A stretch of 12,266 nt of DNA, from contig DKYC01000065.1 of assembly GCA_002492295.1 (NCBI GenBank), forward strand, positions 17,194 to 29,459, written 5' to 3'. This stretch comes from Lachnospiraceae bacterium UBA7110 (GTDB lineage Bacteria; Bacillota; Clostridia; Lachnospirales; Lachnospiraceae). The notes under the pieces were generated by a model, which saw only the letters and a list, made by a program, of their open reading frames with translations, had not been told where the DNA came from and ran no database searches. Shown here piece by piece: positions 6,597 through 12,266 of this stretch. The position numbers and the translations under genes were made by a program. Each line of letters opens with the position of its first letter. Within the stretch, counting starts at the first letter, position 1.

Positions 6597-8651
6597 TTAT
6601 GCCCGCAGCCACAGCAGCAGTCCCCCGCCAACCACCGCCGCAACGAACATCGGCAATACCGTCATAAGCACCGTGGGGCCTATCCTTCCACGCTTATAAA
6701 ACCGCCCTTTCCTGCCATCCTCCATCGCAGTCCAAAGTCCCTGCACACCACACAACAATACTGCCACAACAACCACCGCCGCAATCGGATACGTTCCTTT
6801 ATCCCCCGGGTCTAAATCTGCCGCCGCATCTTCCCCGATACGCACAAGCTCTATCCCAAACGTCCTGCCTCCCGCAACCTGAGCAGAAACCGCCTCCTCA
6901 ATCACCCCAAAATCCATCTGAAATGCAGACAAATATTCCTGATACCACGCAAGCGACACCTGCCTGAAAAGTACCTGAAACAAAACCTCGTTCACAATCG
7001 GCACACATACGCTGTCAACATCCTCATACACTGTAACCGTGCGGTTTGCACGCCCCGCCGCCATATCCTCTGTCAGCGTTTTTGGCAGAACATACCCACA
7101 CTCCGCCTCATCTTTTTGCACAAGCCGTTCCACCTCATCCGCACTCCCGCACATCAGAAAACGCACAAGCCCGTCATGCGTCAAAAGCTGCTCCCCATAC
7201 ATCCCGCTTTCATCAAACACCGCAACAAAAAAAGATGTATCAGACCGCACCTCAAGCCGCGCAATCAAAACAGATGCCGCTGCCATAAGCAAAAGACTTA
7301 TGAAAACACCCTTCCGAAAAAGCATCCGCTTCAACAATACCCATGCCACATGCGGCACATAAACTGTCCTTTTTTTTCTGCGCCCCGTCACCCCAAACGA
7401 ATAGCCATGCCAAAACGGCACAAGATACGCCTGCCCGGCATTCAGTACCAAAAGCACTGCGCACCAAGCCAAAAGCCCCAAAGCCGCAGCCGGAAATTTC
7501 TGCGCATCACCCGAAAGCACCACCGTAAATGCCGACTTCAAAAATGAGGCAGGAAGATACGCTCCCACTCGATAAGCCAGATCCGGCAGCAACGCGGACG
7601 GTATCATACAGCCACACAAATATGCCTGTATCAGCGCCGATATGCCGATTGCCAAAAGCGCATTCCGTTTCTCCCCGAATATTCTGTAAATCAGCATAAA
7701 ATACAACACGCCAAACATGGTAAAAAAAAACAGCAGCGCAACCCCGTCTGCCGACAGCCCTACGTTCAAATGCATCCTTACAACCGGTATCAGCAAAAAA
7801 ACAAACGGCCAAAGCCCCGTCACCAGCATTGGCAGCATTCCCGCGAAGAACCCGCACAACACCTGCCACAGGCGGGAAATGCCTAGCCTTTTGTCCAAAA
7901 CTGTCTGCCACATCTGACTATGGCAAAAAAATCCGCCAAAGAAAAGACCTGCCAGCAGGATATATACTGCCATCAGCGCGCTTCCGTAATAAATGACATA
8001 CGTGTCATTTTCCGTCAACGAAACGCTCTTCGTCCGAAACAGATTTTCCCGTCCCGCTGCCACTCCAAGATTAAAGCGGTTGATATCGTCATACATCCTC
8101 TGCATAAACTCCTGGTCTGTATCCTGTAAACCGCCAACAAGGTACGGCGCCGCATAAATCTCTGCCTGCGCCACCTCAAGCATTCCTACCGCAGCATTTG
8201 CAAGTTCCTGAAACAATGATCCTTTCAGCGCTCCAAATTCTCCGCCGTCCAAAGCATTCCTGGCGGACAGATAAACGGTCACAGGCGTATTTTTTCCAGA
8301 AAGAATATCCTCCACCACATTCTTTGGCAGCATGACGAGTGCCTCAAGTTCTCCCTTTTGCAGAAGCGCAAGCCCTTCCTCCCCGGATACCTGCTCCATA
8401 CTGCAAAGCGCCTTGACAGACTCCATCTCCTGCACATAAGAAACCGCCATATCCGTCATTGCGTTGTCCGCCGCCACATATCCGACACGCATCCGCGTAT
8501 CCTCCTGCGTACTTTTTGCCACCGTAACACAAAAAGCAGCCGCCCCTGCCGCCAGTCCCAGGACAAGCACAAGCAAAACTGCCCTTCCCAATATAGCGGG
8601 CAATATCCGGACTGCCCGCTTCCATTCTGCGTTTAACCACCTTTTACTCAT
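6597..8651 (-). CDS. ABC-2 type permease with partial internal duplication
   Basis: This membrane protein of 684 residues resembles ABC-2/YhgE-like exporters. Module 1 has a membrane segment at about 23-45, an extracytoplasmic domain at 46-218, and further membrane segments around 219-243, 263-290, 301-322, 331-352 and 388-412. Module 2 begins near residue 434. It has a membrane segment at about 448-464, a second extracytoplasmic domain (465-619), and only two more membrane segments (about 620-641 and 658-680) before the stop. The two domains share a pattern: LLQK-E-E, LPK, ED, G, VTVY at 96-127 and LVQK-E-E, LPK, ED, G, VTVY at 510-542. I chose ATG 8651, which overlaps the preceding stop in ATGAGTAA with AGGA 9 bases upstream. 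A longer frame from 8684 has no ribosome site. The substrate is unknown. Confidence 0.82.
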   Translation of the reverse strand: MSKRWLNAEWKRAVRILPAILGRAVLLVLVLGLAAGAAAFCVTVAKSTQEDTRMRVGYVAADNAMTDMAVSYVQEMESVKALCSMEQVSGEEGLALLQKGELEALVMLPKNVVEDILSGKNTPVTVYLSARNALDGGEFGALKGSLFQELANAAVGMLEVAQAEIYAAPYLVGGLQDTDQEFMQRMYDDINRFNLGVAAGRENLFRTKSVSLTENDTYVIYYGSALMAVYILLAGLFFGGFFCHSQMWQTVLDKRLGISRLWQVLCGFFAGMLPMLVTGLWPFVFLLIPVVRMHLNVGLSADGVALLFFFTMFGVLYFMLIYRIFGEKRNALLAIGISALIQAYLCGCMIPSALLPDLAYRVGAYLPASFLKSAFTVVLSGDAQKFPAAALGLLAWCAVLLVLNAGQAYLVPFWHGYSFGVTGRRKKRTVYVPHVAWVLLKRMLFRKGVFISLLLMAAASVLIARLEVRSDTSFFVAVFDESGMYGEQLLTHDGLVRFLMCGSADEVERLVQKDEAECGYVLPKTLTEDMAAGRANRTVTVYEDVDSVCVPIVNEVLFQVLFRQVSLAWYQEYLSAFQMDFGVIEEAVSAQVAGGRTFGIELVRIGEDAAADLDPGDKGTYPIAAVVVVAVLLCGVQGLWTAMEDGRKGRFYKRGRIGPTVLMTVLPMFVAAVVGGGLLLWLRA

Positions 8652-10140
8652 AATCAAATTTCCTGACCGAAGCCAGCGCCTCATAGACCATTTTCTGGAT
8701 GTCCTGCATGCTCATTCCAAGCAAGTCAACGGACTCCCCGGGAATTTCAGGTTCCTCTTCTGTAGGCTCAAGCTCTACCACGGCGCTTAAATAACAAAGT
8801 TCCTCATCATCAACCGCAAGGCTCGCATTATTCACGCGAAGCGTATATGCCCCGCCTTCCGCAATATCCGTAAACTCCCCGTCTGCCGCAAAAAAGAGTT
8901 TACCGTCCGGCACATCAGCCATAAGCTCCATATCATAGCTTAAATCTTCCTTATTGAAATCATTCACGTATGAAAATGTCATATCCCTGCCATGGTCGTC
9001 TGTCTGCCAAAGTACCTTTATGTCTTCCTTATAAGCAGACTCCGATACCGAAGCATTACGCTCCATTCCCAAATGTGTGATTTTTCCTCCGTTTTTGATA
9101 TAAATACCGCCCTCAATGACATCAAGCGCACGCGCCTCCCCTGAAAAGCGGATATCAACCGCCGCAAGAGCGCCATCCACCGTCTCCATGTCCGCCGGTG
9201 AAGAAATATTGACAATCCGCCCCTTTTCATCAAAATAATAGTCAAGCACATAATCCGTCTTAAAACGCATTGCCGTTGACTGCTCAATAAACTCGTCGCA
9301 CATCTTCTTCAGCCGGGCGGCTTCCGACGCATCACCTGCCCGCTCCATCAGACCATCCATATATGTTTCATAAAAATCGCTTGCAAAAATATCCGCTTTC
9401 AGCGCTTCCATATATTGATTGACCGCGTCCTTTGCCACAGTCACCCGTACGCCTGCGCGACCGGTCTCCTTGTTCTTAATATTTTCAAACGTCGTATTTT
9501 CTTTGATTACCGCATCCGACTTGGTTATAACGGAAATGAAATTCTCCGTCGTACCCACGTTGTCAGCTTTACGCTTTTGGAAAAGTTCGACAGAATAATC
9601 CTCAGGCAGCGTCGTGTCCAAAAGTTCCGCCCACTCTGAGCTGTTAAATTTTTCACCAAGATTTGTCAGTTCCACATGGTAAGTATCCTTGAGAAACTGC
9701 GGCAGACTGATGTAAAGCGTATCCGATGTAGCCGCAACATTCGCAAACGGTATCTGAAAACCGTACATTCCGACCCCGATATCATAGGTTCCCTTTTTCT
9801 GGCTCTCATTAAACAGCGCGTCCACGCTGAATTCCGCATTGGTTGTCTCACCGTCCGTAATCGTTACCGACACATCCGTATTGAGGTGAATTGCTCCCGT
9901 TTCCCAGGCTTCATTAAGTGCCTGATAATCAATTTTCCCAGAAAGCGAGCTGCCATACTGCGCCATCTCCGCAGCCATTTTTGCAACAGCCGCCTGAAGG
10001 CGCAGTTCCGGCTTACTTCCAAACGCCCTTCCCGCAAAAAACACCGCCACGGCAGCAACAACCGCGACAACAGCCGCCACGGCAATTCCGATAATCAGAC
10101 CTGTATTCCTTTTCTTTTCCGTATTCATGCCAAATTCCAT
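8644..10140 (-). CDS. Uncharacterised membrane-anchored extracytoplasmic protein of the ABC cassette
   Basis: I do not recognise a characterised family. The 498-residue product has a short basic N terminus (NTEKKRNTG), one very hydrophobic alanine/valine-rich segment at about 14-36, and then a long hydrophilic, acidic region with many alternating beta-like stretches (for example VSVTITDGETTNAEFSVD and TYDIGVGMYGFQIPFANV). No lipobox cysteine follows the hydrophobic segment, so it is probably a signal anchor with the bulk outside the membrane. Near the C terminus is a proline/glutamate linker (EPTEEEPEIPGE). The gene lies 11 bases after the ATPase stop and overlaps the permease start by 8 bases, so it is very likely a partner of the transporter, perhaps a substrate-capturing or accessory subunit. 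The start may instead be the ATG at 10128; the ribosome site AGAGG is only 2 bases from the first ATG. Confidence 0.75.
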   Translation of the reverse strand: MEFGMNTEKKRNTGLIIGIAVAAVVAVVAAVAVFFAGRAFGSKPELRLQAAVAKMAAEMAQYGSSLSGKIDYQALNEAWETGAIHLNTDVSVTITDGETTNAEFSVDALFNESQKKGTYDIGVGMYGFQIPFANVAATSDTLYISLPQFLKDTYHVELTNLGEKFNSSEWAELLDTTLPEDYSVELFQKRKADNVGTTENFISVITKSDAVIKENTTFENIKNKETGRAGVRVTVAKDAVNQYMEALKADIFASDFYETYMDGLMERAGDASEAARLKKMCDEFIEQSTAMRFKTDYVLDYYFDEKGRIVNISSPADMETVDGALAAVDIRFSGEARALDVIEGGIYIKNGGKITHLGMERNASVSESAYKEDIKVLWQTDDHGRDMTFSYVNDFNKEDLSYDMELMADVPDGKLFFAADGEFTDIAEGGAYTLRVNNASLAVDDEELCYLSAVVELEPTEEEPEIPGESVDLLGMSMQDIQKMVYEALASVRKFDYE

Positions 10141-10151
10141 ATCCTCTCTTT

Positions 10152-10835
10152 CTATCTGTTGACTGCAGGCAATAAACCTTTCATCTCTTTGATTAACGCC
10201 TCCCCACGCAGTGCCCTGTTAATTTCCCTGCTTTTTCCGTTATACAATGCATAAACCCTGTCGCAAAGCGCCAGATCGCTCTCCTCATGCGTCGCAAGCA
10301 GAATCGTCCCGCCACGCCTTTTATATTCCAAAAGATGCCTCCGGATTTCCGCCTTTCCCACCAGGTCCAAAGCCGCGTCCGGTTCATCCAAAATTAAAAT
10401 CGGCGGATTTCCCGCCAGCGCACATCCAATACTCACCCGCTTTTTCATGCCGCCAGACAGCTTTTCCACCCTCATCCGGCACATTTCATCCACACCAAGC
10501 TCCTTTAAAGCCCCCTCTTTCAAAGACTGCCGAAGCTCCGTCTTATCCCGATACCAAAGACTTAAATTATCAAGCACGCTCAGCTCATCCATAAGGCAGC
10601 CCTCCTGCGGCACATAACCCACGCACTGGGCAGGCGTCTTTCCCCTGTCAAAAGAAATCTCACCGCCGTCAGCCTTCCTAAGCCCCGCAAGAATATTGAA
10701 AAGGGTGGATTTCCCGCAGCCGTTTTCCCCGACAATGCCGACACATTCTCCCGCGCCTGCTGACAAATCCACACCCTTTAGCACCTGTTTTTTTCCGTAA
10801 GAGCTGACAATCCCCTTCGCGACGATACGCTCCAT
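10152..10835 (-). CDS. ABC transporter ATP-binding protein
   Basis: This is a standard single-domain ATPase of 227 residues that would power the permease encoded two genes downstream. It has Walker A GENGCGKST (36-44), a Q-loop at VPQEG (Gln77), signature LSGGMKKR (126-133), Walker B LILDEP (147-152 with catalytic Glu151), a D-loop region AALD, and the switch histidine in ATHEE (His183). All motifs are intact. GAGGG stands about 6 bases before the ATG. The gene is first of a tight minus-strand trio. It begins 52 bases after the replication initiator gene, and I find neither a convincing promoter nor a terminator in that gap, so transcription may continue from the initiator gene. The small dyads CGGAT-T-ATCCG and ACATATGT lie in the gap. 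The family, ABC-2-associated, suggests export. Confidence 0.93.
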   Translation of the reverse strand: MERIVAKGIVSSYGKKQVLKGVDLSAGAGECVGIVGENGCGKSTLFNILAGLRKADGGEISFDRGKTPAQCVGYVPQEGCLMDELSVLDNLSLWYRDKTELRQSLKEGALKELGVDEMCRMRVEKLSGGMKKRVSIGCALAGNPPILILDEPDAALDLVGKAEIRRHLLEYKRRGGTILLATHEESDLALCDRVYALYNGKSREINRALRGEALIKEMKGLLPAVNR

Positions 10836-10887
10836 CCTAATCCCTCATTCTTTTATATCAAAACATATGTACGGATAATCCGCAAAT

Positions 10888-11979
10888 TTACACATTTGCC
10901 AAAATCTGTTTCTCGATATCCGCCATATTCACCTGTCTGTAGCTGCTCAGGTCGTTGTTGTTCCAGCCCTTACCTCTTCTGCCGCTGAAAATGGTCGGTT
11001 CATTATATCCGTTTTTGAGAATTGTAAGCACATATCCCACTTTATTCTCGACAGACGGCTGACCAAGCGTACGCGTCAGCACCTCGAAAAGCTGCTCGTG
11101 CGTCCGGTTGTTTGCATTTGCCGTGCGCAGAATATCCTTTGCCTCTTTCAGGGAACAGCCAAATACATCGATAATCTCCTGCTCCTCGTCCGTCGCAATC
11201 ACTACGCCGCCGCCCTTCTCCATATTTTCCATGATTTCCACCACGGTACGGTTTTTCTTCACACGCTTGATTTTAAACCGGACCGCACCAAGCCCCATCT
11301 GACCGCTTGGAAGCTTTTCCTGAATAAGCTCATATTCAAACGCAATATCCGTGTTCCCGTTAATCTCCTCATGCGGTTTCTCCAAAATCTCACGCTTGAC
11401 GTTTCCGTTTGCATAAGACTCCGGGATTTTCATCATTTTGCGCAGCTCCTCAAACGTTACCTGGTACACGCCGTTATTGAATGTCTCATGTTCCTTCAAT
11501 AAATAATAGAGCCGCTTTGAATATTTCTTTGTCAGATTAAGGGGATACTCAATTCTGTAATACGCCCCCTGCTTTGCCTCCATAATCATCTGCTTCACCT
11601 CAGGGTGCAGGTCGAGTACAATCTTGCTTTTTCCCTCATCGCCGCGCTTTTTCTGATATTTAATCTTACTGAACCACGGATAATAAATATCCGTGCCCTC
11701 ATCCTCCTTCAGGCGAAAGCCCAAACCTTCAAACTTTTTCACAGCCTTCTGCAGATAGGAATATGCGTTCGACTCATCCTGGAGGTTATAAAGATGTTTT
11801 ACGTCCGATATATTAATTTCATATCTTGTATTCTCTTCTGTATCATTTCCTTCACCCACAATGCCAAGCAGAATATCTAAAATGTCATTCTGTCTTCTGT
11901 CCAAATCATATCTTGCTTCAATTATGGTCTTTGGGCGAAAAGCGACCTCTGCCCCGCCTTTTTTTGGTTTCCGGTTCAT
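10888..11979 (-). CDS. Rep_3-type (RepB/RepE-like) replication initiator protein
   Basis: The 363-residue protein looks like a plasmid-type initiator with two winged-helix domains, the second through about residue 245. Typical stretches are the YDLDRRQNDILDILLG start, YLQKAVKKFEGLGFRLKE, the central YYRIEYPLNLTKKYSKRLYYLL, and the DNA-binding region FEELRKMMKIPESY followed by EFELI-like EYELIQEKL. A C-terminal extension of about 100 residues (EQEIIDVFGCSLKEAKDIL region onward) is not part of the minimal family. The reading frame is intact. A GGGGG ribosome site (11989-11993) lies 9 bases before the ATG. The upstream region is AT-rich and has inverted and direct repeats. The flanks within the window are chromosomal in character, so this may be a domesticated or integrated initiator. 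Rep_3 membership is recognised by pattern only. Confidence 0.8.
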   Translation of the reverse strand: MNRKPKKGGAEVAFRPKTIIEARYDLDRRQNDILDILLGIVGEGNDTEENTRYEINISDVKHLYNLQDESNAYSYLQKAVKKFEGLGFRLKEDEGTDIYYPWFSKIKYQKKRGDEGKSKIVLDLHPEVKQMIMEAKQGAYYRIEYPLNLTKKYSKRLYYLLKEHETFNNGVYQVTFEELRKMMKIPESYANGNVKREILEKPHEEINGNTDIAFEYELIQEKLPSGQMGLGAVRFKIKRVKKNRTVVEIMENMEKGGGVVIATDEEQEIIDVFGCSLKEAKDILRTANANNRTHEQLFEVLTRTLGQPSVENKVGYVLTILKNGYNEPTIFSGRRGKGWNNNDLSSYRQVNMADIEKQILANV

Positions 11980-12006
11980 CTAAAATATCCCCCATTCTTA
12001 ATTACC

Positions 12007-12028
12007 CTGCAAAAACCTGTTTTTGCAG
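12007..12028. promoter_or_regulatory. Perfect dyad in the initiator gene leader, candidate Rep operator
   Basis: CTGCAAAAAC (12007-12016) and GTTTTTGCAG (12019-12028) are exact inverted repeats separated by two bases. The dyad lies 28 bases upstream of the initiator ATG, between the candidate promoter and the ribosome site. It could be a repressor operator for the Rep protein or form a hairpin in the leader RNA. It has no T-tract following on the minus strand, so it is unlikely to be a terminator. Confidence 0.55.
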
Positions 12029-12093
12029 TACTCCCTAAAATCCGTTTTTTCTTATCTTAAATTACTTAAAAGGTATGAAAAAATGTATCCTTC

Positions 12094-12109
12094 TATCATA
12101 TCTATGATA
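12094..12109. repeat. Small inverted repeat overlapping the -10 region of the initiator promoter
   Basis: TATCATA (12094-12100) and TATGATA (12103-12109) are perfect 7-base arms two bases apart. The dyad covers both candidate -10 boxes on the minus strand, so a protein bound here would block initiation. Confidence 0.4.
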
Positions 12110-12132
12110 AAGCAATTTGCAAGTTTACGCAA
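12104..12132 (-). promoter_or_regulatory. Candidate sigma-A promoter of the initiator gene
   Basis: On the minus strand, TTGCGT (12127-12132) and TATCAT (12104-12109) are 17 bases apart. An alternative is TTGCAA (12117-12122) with TATGAT (12095-12100), 16 bases apart. Either would give a leader of roughly 110-120 bases containing the 12007-12028 dyad. Confidence 0.45.
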
Positions 12133-12141
12133 GTAGTTTAC
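12119..12141. repeat. Near-tandem GCAAG...TTTAC repeat
   Basis: GCAAGTTTAC (12119-12128) is followed at once by GCAAGTAGTTTAC (12129-12141), the same ten bases with three inserted. It lies over the -35 region of the initiator promoter. Two copies are too few to call iterons. Confidence 0.4.
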
Positions 12142-12266
12142 AGAATTTATTTTTTTTGATGACTAATTAAAACATAAAATCTGTTTTGTGCAATATGCCA
12201 AAATAATTAAAAAAAAATCAAAATTATTAAGCAAAAATAAATTACTTTCTTGTATTCTCCCCTAAA

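Larger units (their letters stand above)
11980..12266. other. AT-rich upstream region of the replication initiator, possible origin or operator region
   Basis: No credible gene is present. The stretch contains a 10-base-pair perfect dyad (12007-12028), a smaller dyad (12094-12109), a near-tandem repeat (12119-12141), three related A-rich motifs, and a strongly A/T-rich tract (about 12160-12245). Initiators of this family commonly have iterons, an autoregulatory dyad and an AT-rich unwinding element beside the gene. A classical set of 17-22 base iterons and a consensus DnaA box are not visible within the window, which ends here. Confidence 0.45.

Noticed and set aside
6560..6597. Frameshift at the permease C terminus hiding the missing membrane segments
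   Set aside because: Only about 40 bases separate the stop from the Rrf2 promoter, which is far too short for three more membrane segments in any frame.
10836..10887. Sigma-A promoter for the ABC operon using TATAAA with TTGCGG
   Set aside because: The boxes are about 22 bases apart, too far for a functional sigma-A promoter, and no better pair is present.
12007..12028. Intrinsic terminator reading of the dyad upstream of the initiator gene
   Set aside because: The stem is followed by GGTAATTAAG on the minus strand and ACTCCC on the plus strand, with no T-tract after it.
11980..12266. CRISPR array or full iteron set in the right-hand AT-rich region
   Set aside because: Repeats are short, imperfect, too few and unevenly spaced; no regular repeat-spacer pattern exists.

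Overview
The window looks like chromosomal DNA of a spore-forming, probably flagellated anaerobic member of the Clostridia, most likely Lachnospiraceae-like. The evidence is a dipicolinate synthase pair (spore core), a YjfB-type motility protein behind a sigma-28-like promoter, strong AGGAGG-type ribosome sites, and a CvfB/NUDIX/Rrf2 gene set of Firmicutes type. The taxon is inferred from gene content and style, not from a marker gene.

Left part (1-2600). A CdaR-like transcription factor enters from the left edge on the minus strand. It is divergent from yjfB (756-947, +), which has a SigD/FliA-like promoter and ends at a strong bidirectional terminator (984-1035). That terminator is shared with the convergent cvfB gene (1043-1885, -). 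A NUDIX hydrolase (2022-2486, -) lies upstream of cvfB on the same strand.

Sporulation cluster (2530-6040, +). spoVFA, spoVFB and an AsnO-like asparagine synthase follow each other with gaps of 35 and 45 bases. They have a plausible mother-cell sigma-K promoter that overlaps the divergent promoter of the NUDIX gene. SpoVFA and SpoVFB together make dipicolinic acid. Asparagine synthase in the same apparent operon suggests sporulation-linked asparagine supply. A stem overlapping the asnO stop codon probably terminates it and the convergent rrf2 gene.

Right part (6061-12266, all -). Read in transcription order: a Rep_3-type replication initiator (10888-11979) with an AT-rich, repeat-bearing upstream region; a tight three-gene ABC-2 export cassette; and an Rrf2 regulator with three IscR-like cysteines and its own near-consensus promoter. 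The cassette consists of an ATPase, an uncharacterised membrane-anchored extracytoplasmic protein, and a permease whose start overlaps the preceding stop. The permease contains a partial second copy of itself (one and a half modules). The cassette and the initiator upstream region are the least explained parts of the window. No rRNA, tRNA, CRISPR array, insertion sequence or clear pseudogene was seen.
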